Positions 34,401-44,091 of a DNA stretch of 64,000 nucleotides are shown here, piece by piece. Where the stretch lies: NCBI GenBank assembly GCA_963576725.1, contig OY755241.1, positions 26,662,853-26,726,852 of the forward strand. Direction: 5' to 3'. Under the pieces are notes generated by a model. That model had not been told where the DNA came from. It worked only from the letters and a program-made list of their open reading frames with translations, and made no database searches. Each line of letters begins with the position of its first letter. The stretch's first letter is position 1. The DNA comes from Azorinus chamasolen (Eukaryota; Mollusca; Bivalvia; Cardiida; Solecurtidae). The position numbers and the translations under genes were made by a program.

Positions 34401-35138
34401 GATGACACAGAGACAAAATTTCGGCTTCCTGATAATGCCTCTATTTTTTCAGCAGAGATCAAAGCTATTGATTTAGCTCTTGATTATATTGCTGGAAAAT
34501 CATATAGTAAACATATAATCTTTTCGGATTCTCTTTCTGTTTTACAATCTCTGAGTAAATGTTCTACAAAAAATGTTCTTATTAAAAAACTTGTTTTAAA
34601 ATACCATGAAATGTCTAATTCAAAAGATGTAATATTTTGTTGGATACCTAGTCATTGTGGAATACAGGGCAATGAGAGGGCGGACATTGCAGCGAAGTCT
34701 GCGCTTGAATCGCCTGAATCTGATATGAGATTACCGTATTCTGATTTCAAACCACAAATTACTAGACATATTCTATATAAATGGCAGGAGTCTTGGAATG
34801 AGGAAATTCATAACAAGCTCCATGCTGTTAAACCTATTTTAGGTGAACATTTTTGTTCATGCTTGCCAATTCGGCGTGATGAGGTCGTATTGGCCAGAAT
34901 AAGAATTGGACATTCTTTTTTAACTCATTCATTTTTACTGAAAGGTGAAGTTCAACCTGAATGTTTATTTTGTTTTGAGCCTTATACAATTCAGCACATT
35001 CTCATTGAATGTCCTGATTTAATCTTAATCAGAGATAGGTTCTTTCAAGCAGATTCCCTGAGGGAACTGTTTGAGCTGGTAGAGATACCAAAAATATTTG
35101 ATTTTTTAAAAGCCATTAATATATATTCTAAAATTTAA
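31461..35138 (+). CDS. LINE ORF2: APE endonuclease, RT, RNase H
   Basis: An intact 1225-residue frame. The APE-type endonuclease occupies residues 1-215, with QWNCRGL, LQETFL, GDFNSH and SDHFPIF. The RT spans about 480-740, with GVPQGSIL and the YVDD site near 665. RNase H lies at about 960-1080, with YTDGSKDD, SAEIKAID, FSDSLS and GNERADIAA. A C-terminal Cys/His segment ([17 protein letters not shown]) follows, as in related LINEs. The enzyme nicks the target and copies its RNA there. ORF2 looks functional, but the element lacks most of ORF1 and its promoter. Confidence 0.95.
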   Translation: MKNCVIQWNCRGLKANYNEILLLLNKYDPAIMCLQETFLKDTDQVNFRNYSIYNHIFNDGERAAGGSSIIVNNSVVHSYLPIKTNLQVVTVSVTLHKVITFCSIYIPPRTTVDKKELDSLVEQLPAPFILLGDFNSHNPLWGSTNTNALGKIVEDFVGEHDLCISNNKSPTYLHPASGTFTCIDLSICYPTIYLDYDWKVGDDLCGSDHFPIFLNHIASPVEECVPRWKLKKANWEKFEILCREKIRSDVFENSDDPIETFTSILYSVAEECIPKSSSNPKKPPKPWYDDECKEAIRKRKAALRKFKVSPTQDNLNHFRVFRAKARRTIKTVKSQSWKKYVSKLNCRSSVKKVWDMVRKISGKGKSSFGHLNADDKKITDVKDIANSLADAFAKNSSSAKSTPEFRHIKKTKEKEKLNFTSHNTESYNLPFTERELFDALNKSHDTAVGPDDIHYQFLKHLPSNCINVLLDIFNHIWSSGKLPKFWKQATVIPVPKPGKDNTDPNNYRPIALTSCVCKTLERMINARLVWYLESNNLITEYQSGFRSQRSTNDHLVRLEAFIREAFIKKEHLVAVFFDLEKAYDTTWKYGKMKDLHESGLKGRLPVFIENFLNDREFQVRVGTTLSDMQKQEMGVPQGSILSVTLFNVKINNIVQSITNDTDCSLYVDDFLICYRSKHMRTVERQLQQSIDKAQKWATENGFKFSKSKTNCVHFCQLRKFHNDPELHLNGDPIPVVDQAKFLGVIFDKKLSFIPHIKYLKAKCQKTLKLLRVLAHTEWGADRNVMLKLYRSLVRSKLDYGSVVYGSARKSYLQMLDPIHHQGLRLALGAFRTSPAKSLYVEANEPSLYSRREKLSMQYTSKLASNPSNPAHKNVFRPKYQRLFESKEKVIPPFGIRMKYSFQNSDIDLSLVEKTKVESVPPWTIKPPKVIFELTRHKKSETSSLEFSSFLNEIISRFEDYEQVYTDGSKDDERVAAAFVADDTETKFRLPDNASIFSAEIKAIDLALDYIAGKSYSKHIIFSDSLSVLQSLSKCSTKNVLIKKLVLKYHEMSNSKDVIFCWIPSHCGIQGNERADIAAKSALESPESDMRLPYSDFKPQITRHILYKWQESWNEEIHNKLHAVKPILGEHFCSCLPIRRDEVVLARIRIGHSFLTHSFLLKGEVQPECLFCFEPYTIQHILIECPDLILIRDRFFQADSLRELFELVEIPKIFDFLKAINIYSKI

Positions 35139-35207
35139 AAGGTATATTTTTAGAATGTCGATTATGTTTTGTCCTTATTTTATTTACAATCCTGTTGATC
35201 GGGACTT

Positions 35208-35405
35208 GACATTTACATAATCTAGTGAGATTGTCTTTATTTGATTTCATCATATAGTTTTATTTACATTATTTATTCGGCTCTATATGACCATCAGTGT
35301 CGATGGGACATTTACATAATCTAGTGAGATTGTCTTTATTTGATTTCATCATATAGTTTTATTTACATTATTTATTCGGCTCTATATGACCATCAGTGTC
35401 GATGG
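35208..35405 (+). repeat. 99-bp tandem duplication in LINE A 3' UTR
   Basis: The segment from GACATTTACATAATCTAG to GTCGATGGG occurs twice in a row with a 99-bp period, followed by GGCCGTAAAACACC and the ATTC tail. The two units are identical. Other copies in the window have one unit. Confidence 0.9.
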
Positions 35406-35443
35406 GCCGTAAAACACCATTCATTCATTCATTCATTCATGCC

Positions 35444-35600
35444 ATCAAACCAACCATTGGTGATTCTCTTTTAAATCATAGAGATGTACGAAGAGATGAG
35501 GTGGTCCTAGCTCGCTGTCGCATCGGACACTCTCATATTACTCATTCCTATTTACTAAAGCGCGAAATTCAGCCAGAATGTGTCAAAATTGGTGGTTGTA
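35444..35600 (+). pseudogene. LINE family B remnant (right part)
   Basis: Continues family B after the family A insertion: KPTIGDSLLN, then [20 protein letters not shown], corresponding to the C-terminus of ORF2. Homology ends near IQPECVK. Confidence 0.8.
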
Positions 35601-35820
35601 TACCCTAAAACAAAACCATATCAGATCATTATAGTTGACACCTTTAAGATAAAATAAGTGTCTGTTTAACAGAGAAGGGGAAAAAAGGAGTGAGGAAATA
35701 AACAACCAGTTTCGGTTCTCTTTAAAAGCTGTTTTTGTCGACTTTAAAATTGAACGACTTTGAATGCTGATCCGTATATTGGGTACTATAATTGATAAAT
35801 AGATAATAATAAAAAAAAGT

Positions 35821-36102
35821 CTAACCTGTTCGCGCATTAACTGCTCTGTGTTCTTCGGCCTTTCTGATTGTATCCTTTAATGCTAGAGCATATTCCCATT
35901 TCATTGAGAGAGATTTTAAGTGGCTTTTATCATAAGATCCATCCTGCGCATAGCACTTAGAACTATCATTTAAATGTAGGTATACTTGACTATTCCACAC
36001 ATTAACAGTAAGTCCTCTGCATGGAGCGAAACGTGCACCTACTTTCAACAAAAAACCATTTTCATCAACTTGAATATCCATACCTTGTTTGTTATCAATC
36101 AT
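35821..36102 (-). CDS. Small protein, possibly PC4-like single-strand DNA-binding fold
   Basis: A 93-residue ORF from ATG 36,102. The pattern of short strands (LTVNVWNSQVYLHLND) followed by a helix (SMKWEYALALKDTIRKA) resembles the PC4 transcription coactivator fold. This is a weak, visual match. It lies in the virus-like gene cluster on the same strand as the BIR and Cys/His proteins. The end (ACAGGTTAGA) could also be a splice donor, so it might be an exon. Confidence 0.4.
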   Translation of the reverse strand: MIDNKQGMDIQVDENGFLLKVGARFAPCRGLTVNVWNSQVYLHLNDSSKCYAQDGSYDKSHLKSLSMKWEYALALKDTIRKAEEHRAVNARTG

Positions 36103-36829
36103 GTTTAGCCGTCATGTTTGTTATCAGTCATGTTTAGCCGTCAAAAGAGTCGTTTTAAGTATTCTCAAACGTTTGAGCGTGGTCTGTGTCTGCGCGTTCT
36201 TATATATCCAACTTATGTAGGGTGTGTACGTGAGCAACTAGTCTAAATGGAATGCAGGGGGAGTCTCTTTAACCTTGATATTTGAAGTAAACAGAACTAT
36301 TAACCCAGTTTGAATAGTCACCTGATTCCATTTAAATACAAATTAAAACCTACCCGCCTTTGTGAATAAGTCACGTTTACATAGATACTGACATATTTAA
36401 ATGTGATTGATAGTAGGTGTCGTCTTCAAACATTCCAGAATTGAAATAAACAGAACCATTACCCTACTTTGTACAGTCACCCGATTCCATTTATATTTGA
36501 TTTATGATGGGTGTATAGGTTAAGCATTCCAACATTTGAGTAAACACAACCATTAATCATTTCCTTTAAAAAGAAAATAAAAAAAATTCAATTATGTGTA
36601 AGGTGGGTGACTGTTTAAAGTAGGGCGAAAGTAAATCAGAAAGTAAGCAAAAGGTGAAGCAGAAAGCTCCATTTTCTGTATTTAAAAATCATTAGTGACT
36701 GTTCGTTTATTGCGCTTATACAAAGGGAGGGGTAGCGACGCCCTGTGATACTCTTGCAAAGTAAATGGGTTATCGGTCTAATTATGTATAAGTGGACATG
36801 TCTAGTCTTGCTAGTAGGTCAGGTTCACA
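36103..36829. other. No gene recognised; short diverged repeats
   Basis: Contains repeated words such as CAGAACnATTAnCC and GATTCCATTTA near 36,295-36,490. No coding region supported. Confidence 0.4.
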
Positions 36830-37200
36830 TAGAAACTGCTGTATCACGTCGCTATAAATACAATTTGGCTGCGTTTTTTCCATTTAACTGGAGTCAACAG
36901 AATGATTAACCTACTTCAGAAAGTCATGTGATCGTTCTAGATGTGTAGTGGTGTGATAATTATACATGCCTAGTTTTGCTTATAGGCCAAATTTGTATAG
37001 AAACTGCTGTCTCATGTCGCTATAAATATATATTGAATGCATGTTTTTTTTCCATTAAACTGGAGTCATCGTTCTAGATGTGTAGTGGTGTGATAACTAT
37101 ACATGCCAAGTGTGCATAGAAACCGCTGTCTCATATCGCTATAAATATATATTGAATGCATGTTGTTTTTTTTCATTAAACTTGAGTCAACAGAATCAAA
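36830..37200. repeat. Three diverged repeats with TATAAATA core
   Basis: The block GAAACTGCTGT-(C/A)TC-(G/A)T(G/A)TCGCTATAAATA followed by CCATTAAACTGGAGTCA occurs near 36,832, 37,010 and 37,122. Spacing is irregular (about 170 and 112 bp). The TATAAATA sits upstream of the small ORFs at 37,451 and 37,931 and might act as a promoter array (inference). Confidence 0.55.
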
Positions 37201-37450
37201 AGTGGTATAAAAACACTAAACTTTGACATTATCAGAAGACTCGGATTTATATATTTTAAGAAACTTGTTTAGACTTCTATTATTATAAGTTTTGTTTCAA
37301 ATTATATAAATGGATACTTTCTTTCACATTTGGTAGGTTGAAATTGCGCCATTTGTCTGCAGTCGCACAAACAGGATTTATAGTTAAAAACCCAGTGTAA
37401 ATGCATCGATAGATCTCCATTATATTTGGAATATTTTTACTTTAATTATT

Positions 37451-37928
37451 TATGCCAGCAGTGGCCCTTCTACGTAATAGAACAGATTATAGCGGTCCGC
37501 CTATTCAATCTGGAGCCCCTCTTGTTTACTGGAGTGACTTTGAGGAAAAAGACATCCAAAGATTTGTTCGTCCTACGGATCCGGCTTATCTTGGGCGCCC
37601 ATAAACCGGTTTAAACCCCCGGTGACTTTTGTCACTGACCGTTCCAAGGCGGTACTTCCATCTTCCTCCTATTGTATGTTTGTTTTGTCTTTGTGCGTCT
37701 CTTGTTGTTTTTTCTACCTGTGTACATTTGCTGTTTCCTTGTGTTGCTGTTCGGGCGAGTGTTTGTTCTGTATGTGGTGTTTCCTGCATGACTCATTTTT
37801 GTACTTTTATCAACCCCCTATGCGGCTCAGTGCAGGACAAACAAAACGTGCTAAAAATTGGAATCGCTGTTTTTATCGTTTGGGGTCTTGACTTTATTCA
37901 GTATTTTTTCCTAGTGGCATATATCTAA
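37451..37928 (+). pseudogene. Small membrane protein ORF split by a Penelope-type tail
   Basis: The first part starts at ATG 37,451 (MPAVALLRNRTDYSG, then YWSDFEEKDIQRFVRP) and runs into the 209-bp repeat at 37,600. The second part, after 37,808, encodes a hydrophobic segment (IGIAVFIVWGLDFIQYFFL) and stops at 37,926-37,928. Together they would be a short protein with one transmembrane segment, like small ORFs I associate with Polinton-type elements. Family not identified. Confidence 0.5.
37600..37808 (+). repeat. 209-bp Penelope-type 3' tail, copy a
   Basis: Begins CATAAACCGGTTTAAAC and ends TTTTTGTACTTTT. About 97 percent identical to the copy at 62,109. The first 50 bp also resemble the 3' UTR of the Penelope-type elements at 17,530 and 26,310. 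Very short 5'-truncated insertion or a derived non-autonomous element. Confidence 0.8.
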
Positions 37929-37930
37929 TC

Positions 37931-38065
37931 ATGATCCTTAATTTCGACCAACTCTTACGAACTGGTCGGTTTAATTATCCAAACGAGGGAGTCATGTGTT
38001 TAGATAATGAAACTGCATATGAGTTTGTTGCCGCGCAATTACACCGTTTTCAATTTGGATATTGA
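37931..38065 (+). CDS. Hypothetical 44-residue protein
   Basis: A short ORF that starts two bases after the previous stop (MILNFDQLLRTGRFNYPNEG) and ends QFGY. Tight spacing behind the split membrane ORF suggests one transcription unit. No family recognised; could be chance. Confidence 0.35.
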   Translation: MILNFDQLLRTGRFNYPNEGVMCLDNETAYEFVAAQLHRFQFGY

Positions 38066-38210
38066 CGTATGTTTTGTATGTGTACATGTACACGGCTGTG
38101 TGTATGTGTGTGTTTTATAGTGCGTAGTTATTGTTTTGTCCATACCCATGTAAGGGATGTGAAAAACCCAAAACCACAAACCCTGAAAGAACGGTTTATA
38201 CCGCGTTATT

Positions 38211-39290
38211 ATGTCTCCCCCCATATTTATATGAGGGAGACATATTGTTTTCGTGAGAGTTGTCTGTCCGTCACACTTTTTCCGGACGATAACTTCAATA
38301 TGCCTGATGCCAGTTGATTGAAACTTCATATATGGATAGAGCATAATGAGAGGAAGTGTCATGCACAAGGTCCATAACTCTGTCTTCACTAATATAGGAG
38401 TTATTGCCCCTTGTAAAAAAAAATAAACACTTTTTTGTCCGGACGATAACTTCAATATGCCTGATACCAGTTGATTGAAACTTCATATATAGAAAGAGCA
38501 TAATGAGAGGAAGTGTCATGCACAAGGTCCATAACTCTGGCTTCACTAATATAGGAGTTATTGCCCCTTGTAAAAAAATGCACACTTTTTTTTGGCAGGA
38601 CGATAACTCCTATATGGCTCATGCCATTGGATTGAAACTTCATATATGGAAAGATCATGATAAGAGAAAGTGTCATGCTTAAGGTCCATAACTCTGGCAT
38701 CACTAATATATGAGTTGTTGCTCTTTGTAAAAAAAAACACAAATTTTTATCAGGATGATAACTCCAATATGGCACATACCATTGGAATGAAACTTCATAC
38801 ATTATGTCATGCATAAGGTCCTTAACTCTGGCTTCAATAAATTGAGAGTTATTGCCCCTTGTACATTTGTTTAACGCTTTCTTGTCTGGATGATAACTCC
38901 TACATGGCTCTTGCCATCGTATTGAAACTTTATTCATGGAAAGAGCATGGTGAGAGAAAGTGTCATGAACAAGGGCCTTAACGCTGGCTTCAATACTTTT
39001 GGAGTTATTGCCCTTTGTTTCATTTTTTGTCCGATCAATAACTCCTGTTCGACTGATGCTATTGGAATGACATTTCATTTATGGAAAGAGCATGATGAAA
39101 GCAAGTGTCATGCACAAGGGCCATAACTCTGGTATCAATATTTTTGGAGTTATTAGCTGTCATCATTTTCTTCGTGAAAAATGTGGTGTGGAAAGCGCAT
39201 AATGAGGGGAAGTATCAATCATCAAGTCCATAACATTTTTAGTGATTTCTATCTACATATTGCTTTTGTTAGAGGGGAGACATCCGTTTT
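38211..39290. mobile_element. Tandem-repeat MITE with GGGAGACAT ends
   Basis: Starts with a small inverted motif (TGTCTCCCCCCAT, then ATGAGGGAGACATATTG) and ends with GGGGAGACATCCG. The inside holds about six diverged units of 120-160 bp, each with TGTC(C)GGACGATAACTnC, GATTGAAACTTCATATATGG, GTGTCATGCACAAGG and GGAGTTATTGCCCCTTG. This type of repeat is common in bivalve genomes. It has no coding capacity. Confidence 0.75.
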
Positions 39291-40091
39291 TGTGACAAAA
39301 ACCTCTAGTTTTCAACTGAAAATATGGTTTAATCTGACGTCTGGACTCCAGTTTAAATGGAAGAAAAAAGCTGGTTTAATTGTTGGTTAAAAGGTGTTTG
39401 TGAACAGACATGTGGTTTGCGGTTTTGGGTATTTCGTGCGGCTGTGTCATGTAAATATTCAACCTCCAACGCAGTTATCTCCCCTAATCGCTACGCGGAA
39501 GAGATCCCTGCCACCACAACATCCACGTGACCATGGTGTACATCATGTGATCAAACTATGGCAGACGCTATTTCGGCTGCAAACTCTTATAGCAGTACAT
39601 TTACTATTACACACTGTTCCGCAAGAAAATATTCAAAACGTTTAAGCTGTTCGGGAATTTGGTAAACTGATCTAGATCCATTTCCTCGGTACCCCAAACC
39701 GACCGAAATGCATAAGGCTGCGTGCAAGTGATGCGTAACTAAACTATTGTTTACACCGTTGTTAAGGCGCCGTCATTATTGTGACGTCACCACGATATCG
39801 AGAATTCAAAATAATCGTGTACCAAAATTCTTTTTTAAGAAAGCTGATTATTGTTCTACTTTGCTGGCTTTACCAGTGCTGAAATATGAAACAAAATCGA
39901 AAACAATTGAAATCAACATTAAAAAAAATAAAATATGCAAAAACAAATTTTAGCTTAAAATCTAGCTAAAAAACTTGTGGTGGCAGTGATGACCGTACGA
40001 AGTGACAAGGGAGATCACTGTGAGGAGTTTGGTAAATATCTGCAAATATTGACGAACATATCTGAATAGTTTTTAACCACATGACACAATC
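39291..40091. other. No gene recognised; upstream region of the membrane gene
   Basis: AT-rich sequence with no supported ORF. It must include the promoter of the gene starting at 40,092 if that gene is real; no clear TATA box was identified. Confidence 0.4.
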
Positions 40092-41331
40092 ATGGCGCTA
40101 CTATGGTTGATTTTTGTTGGATTACTTGGATTACTAGTGAGACCTGGATTGAGTCAAGGTGTGCAACCTCTGAGATCAGCATGTACATCATATTTAACCT
40201 ATGAACTTCGCTGTCAGTTTGAAAAAAGAGGATTATATGTCTGGCCTAGGATTAACTCACGCATTGAAAGGGTGGTGTTTGACAGGCTACCTTCAAGTTT
40301 TCTATCATTGAAGAATTTACCTCAGGTGAATAGGCTAATATTGCACGAAAATAGGATGGGAAACCCGTGCCATCATCTAAAACAGAACACACGACAGATG
40401 ACAGTGGAGGTTGGAGGGCAGATCTATGAATGTGTAAGTACATTGTTCTTCTATGTCAAGTGTCTTAAAGTTAAAGCTAGAGAGATAATGTGTTTACAAG
40501 TCACTTTCATTTTTTAAAGTGAGGACATGTAGATCTATAAACAGTTTAACATTGACTGTTTGTCAGCATATTACTACAGTACATGTACAATCTTAAATTT
40601 TATATCTTGGCTTCTTTGCTCATGGAAAAGCCTTTCACCTAAGCAAGCTGATTATAGAGATTTGAGGGTAATTTTATATGTGTGCATGTATTGTGTATTT
40701 TCAGCCTGCACTGAACCCTATTATAACAGCAGCCTCAACTGTAACAACAACAACAGCCCCAAGAACTTCAACTGTAACAACAACAACAGCCCCAAGAACT
40801 TCTGCTGTAACAACAACAGCCCCAAGAACTTCAACTGTAACAACAACAACAACCCTAAGAACTTCAACAAGAACAACAACCAGCACACCAATGTTAACAG
40901 AGGAAGCTTCATCATCCAAAGAGATTAATTTTGTTACAAGGTCTACAACAACAACAAATGTTGTTTCTGTCAAAGTTGGTGAGTGTGATTATCATAAAAA
41001 GCTATATGTTGGAATAGTCATCATTTTGACTGTACTCTTACTTATTTATTTCTCTTCCCTTATATATATCAAACGCACAGCATGCACAGCACTTTTTGCT
41101 AAGTTGTATTCTACCAACAATGTAAATATTAATCAACCCCCTGCTATTCACATGCAGAACTTAAGTTCGCAGTCATCTGCTTCAATGCCATTTACTCCAT
41201 CTGATGAATATTTATCACCAACAGCAACACGTAGACTTGCACATCAATCAGACGATGATGAAGACAGTCTGTTTGATGAGGGTATCTACCAATCTCTATC
41301 TAGTATCCCTACTTATGAGAACAGGGCATAG
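40092..41331 (+). CDS. Type I membrane protein, Thr-rich stalk (two exons; isoform 1)
   Basis: The only host-like gene seen. Exon 1 (40,092-40,433) encodes a signal peptide (MALLWLIFVGLLGLL, cleavage near SQG) and a Cys-containing ectodomain with a leucine-rich-repeat-like stretch (LKNLPQVNRLILHENRM). A GTAAGTA donor follows. Exon 2 (40,705-41,331) starts after TATTTTCAG in matching phase. It encodes five Thr/Pro repeats, a transmembrane segment (residues about 215-235, YVGIVIILTVLLLIYF) and an 87-residue tail rich in Ser and acid residues. The total is about 322 residues. Family unknown; it looks like a small cell-surface receptor or mucin-like protein. Confidence 0.7.
40735..40872 (+). repeat. 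33-bp coding tandem repeat (Thr-rich stalk)
   Basis: About four units of ACTGTAACAACAACAACAGC with CCCAAGAACTTC encode TVTTTTAPRTS. One unit is shorter by 3 bp. Likely a length-variable, O-glycosylated stalk. Confidence 0.9.
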
Positions 41332-41510
41332 GTTACCCTATAGTTTGTTAGAAAAAAGGGAAAATATCAAAGTTTGCCAATCTAGCAAATCTTCATGTGA
41401 TCAACTCCATACGGTTTATATTAAAAACAATTAGAAATAATAATGAAGACTAAGATCAGGAATTTTATTAACTATTATTAGAGCTATAAAACAATATTAA
41501 TCTGTTTGAT

Positions 41511-41758
41511 TTAACCCATTCCCCTATAATTACTTATTTTTTATGCCTATGATTTATTCTTCCACTAAACAAAATAGTTCCCTTTCATACAGTCTTGATT
41601 ATGTATCATAAGAAACAGTTTCATATCCTAGCAGTAGCAGATGATATTTTAAAGCAGGCTGAAAGTAAAGCAGAAAGGCCCATTCTGCTATACTTTCAAC
41701 CTGTTTTAAGTGGTCACCTGTTTTCAAACTAGAAAGGGGCTATGGGGTAATGGGTTAA
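41511..41758. mobile_element. MITE with TTAA target duplication, copy a
   Basis: TTAA at 41,511-41,514 and 41,755-41,758 flank inverted ends CCCATTCCCCTATA and TATGGGGTAATGGG. TTAA duplication is typical of piggyBac-type elements. A related copy lies at 44,092. It covers most of the putative intron before the alternative exon. Confidence 0.75.
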
Positions 41759-41811
41759 ATATGTTGTCTGAGGAAGACAAAGTAAGAAAAAAAATTTTAC
41801 TTTCTTTCCAG

Positions 41812-41975
41812 TGTACATTTTAACAGGCCTACTTTGCATGGCATTGACTGTGAGTGGCATTATATATTTTCACCTTTCAAGACAGAAGAGAATAATGGCT
41901 GAGAGACTAAGTGCAATATCGCCAAACACAACTCTGTCGCCGAACACAACAGTATTCAGCTTTTTTTCACCATAA
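41812..41975 (+). CDS. Alternative last exon: second transmembrane/tail for the 40,092 gene
   Basis: A strong acceptor (TTTTACTTTCTTTCCAG, ending 41,811) is followed by an open frame for YILTGLLCMALTVSGIIYF, a basic juxtamembrane segment (SRQKRIMAERL) and a Ser/Thr/Asn-rich tail, ending at TAA 41,973. Within exon 2 a GTGAGT donor lies at 40,979, before the first transmembrane segment. Its phase (one base) fits this acceptor (two bases). Joining them would swap the whole transmembrane segment and tail. No transcript is available to confirm it. Confidence 0.6.
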
Positions 41976-42227
41976 TACCAGTGGATGTGAGTGTTGAGTT
42001 GCAACCAATAGCTCACAGGACTAGATCTAGAACTAATGAAGCAACCACTGTGGTGTGAAAAACTTCAAATTGGCTTATCGGAGTCTATATTATTTACATT
42101 TTTTCAGATTTGCATAGTAAAAATTGTAGACTCTAATTAGACACCACATATTAAAGATGACTGCTTGATTTTTTCTAGACCTAACCCTGTGAGCAAGTAT
42201 GATAGGTCATGATTCAGAGCTCCAGAT

Positions 42228-42372
42228 ATTTAAATCTTTATTTCTGCATTAAATCCTGCGGTGTTACTATTCATTGGAACCATCTCTTCAAGATGGTTCT
42301 AAACCATCTCTTCAAGATGGTTCTAATGAGTAGTAACACCACAGGGATTAAATGCTGAAATAAAGATTTTAA
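42228..42372. repeat. Foldback repeat, arms about 65 bp
   Basis: Left arm (TCTTTATTTCTGCATTAAAT...) and right arm (ATTTAATGCTGAAATAAAGA in reverse order) are inverted copies around CCATCTCTTCAAGATGG, which itself occurs twice. Likely a MITE. TSD not determined. Confidence 0.75.
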
Positions 42373-42435
42373 TTTTGAAATACCTCCTTTTATCTGGAAC
42401 CCTGATGATTTCCTTCTTTATTAATTGATTATGAA

Positions 42436-44043
42436 ACAAGAGGGCCATGAGGCCCTGAAGCGCTCACCTGAGATACCCCAGGGACGGGGCCATCATTTGT
42501 ACAACCTTGGTAGAGAACCACATGGCAAAGCAGTATGCCATTAATTAACGGTCTAAGCCTTATGGTTTCAGAGAAAAATGATATAGTTTTCCCATGAAAA
42601 CTGATAAGCCAGGGCCAAGTTTCACCCAGAGGTCATGGTCGTAAGTTGAACAATCTTGGCAGAGGACCACAAGCCAAAGCTACATGCCAAATATCAACGG
42701 TCTAGGCCTTACAGTTTCAGAGAAGAAGATTTTTAAAGATTTTCCTATGAAAAACTGATAAGCCCTTGGGCGGGGCCATTTTTGGCCCGTGGTCATAATA
42801 TGAACAATCTTTGTAGAGGACCATTAGATCATGCTACATACCAACTATCAAAGGTCTAGGCCTTACAGTTTCAGAGAAGAAGAATGTTAAAGAGTTTCCT
42901 ATGAAAAACTGATAAGCCCTTGGGCGGGGCCATTTTTGGCCCGGGGTCATAATTTGAACAATATTTGTAGAGGACAATTAGATCATGCTACATGCCAAAT
43001 ATCAAAGGTCTAGGCCTTACAGTTTCAGAGAAGAAGATTTTTAAAGATTTTCCTATGAAAAACTGATAAGCCCTTGGGCGGGGCCATTTTTGGCCCGGGG
43101 GTCATAATTTGAAGTCTTTGTAGAAGACCATTAGATCATGCCACATGCCAAATATCAAAGGTCTAGGCCTTACAGTTTCAGAGAAGAAGATTTTTAAAGA
43201 TTTTCCAATGAAAAACTGATAAGCCATTGGGCGGGGCCATTTTTGGCCCGGGGGTCATAATTTGAACAATCTTTGTAGAGGACCATTAGATCATGCTACA
43301 TGCCAAATATCAAAGGTCTAGGCCTTACAGTATCAGAGAAGAAGATTTTAAAGATTTTCCTATGAAAAACTGATAAGCCATTGGGCGGGGCCATTTTTGG
43401 CCCGGGGGTCATAATTTGAACAATTTTTGTAGAGGACCATTAGATCATGCTACATGCCAAATATAAAAGGTCTAGGCCTTACAGTTTCAGAGAAGAAGAT
43501 TTTTAAAGATGTTCCTATGAAAAACTGATAAGCCCTTGGGCGGGGCCATTTTTGGCCCGGGGGTCATAATTTGAACAATCTTTGTAGAGGACCATTAGAT
43601 CATGCTACATGCCAAATATCAAAGGTCTAGGCCTTACAGTTTCAGAGAAGAAGATTTTTAAAGAGTTTCCTATGAAAAACTGATAAGCCCTTGGGCGGGG
43701 CCATTTTTGGCCCGGGGGTCATAATTTGAACAATTTTTGTAGAGGACCATTAGATCATGCTACATGCCAAATATCAAAGGTCTAGACCTTACAGTTTCAG
43801 AGAAGAAGATTTTTAAAGATTTTCCTATGAAAAACTGATAAGCCCTTGGGCGGGGCCATTTTTGGCCCGGGGGTCATAATGTGAACAACGTTTCGTTCCC
43901 CCTTGCCACTGATGCTTCTGACAAAATTTGGTTAAAATCGGGTCAGCAGTTTCAGAGGAGATGTCGTTTGAAAATGTGGACGGACGCCGGACAAATAGCG
44001 GTCACAATAGCTCATCCTGAGCCTTTGGCTCAGGTGAGCTAAA
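42436..44043. mobile_element. Pearl-like MITE with about nine 154-bp tandem units
   Basis: The outer ends contain GCTCACCTGAG and CTCAGGTGAGC as inverted sequences, with CAAGAGGGCCATGAGGCCC near the left end. The inside is a tandem array, period 152-156 bp, marked by GGGCGGGGCCATTTTTGGCC at about 42,771, 42,923, 43,079, 43,231, 43,384, 43,540, 43,694 and 43,850, with more diverged units before. This matches the bivalve pearl type of tandem-core MITE in structure. Noncoding. Confidence 0.8.
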
Positions 44044-44091
44044 AACACGTTATTGCTTTCTAGACTGTTAGATGTTGTGTTATGTTTATTC

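Larger units (their letters stand above)
31169..35443 (+). mobile_element. I-like LINE family A, 5' truncated, inserted in family B
   Basis: Starts in the C-terminal part of ORF1, has a complete ORF2, and ends in a 3' UTR and an ATTC-type tail. TTCATGCC at 31,161-31,168 recurs at 35,436-35,443 as target duplication. Family B sequence resumes directly after. The RNase H domain and the tetranucleotide tail fit the I/Nimb group (assignment by motif memory). Confidence 0.88.
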
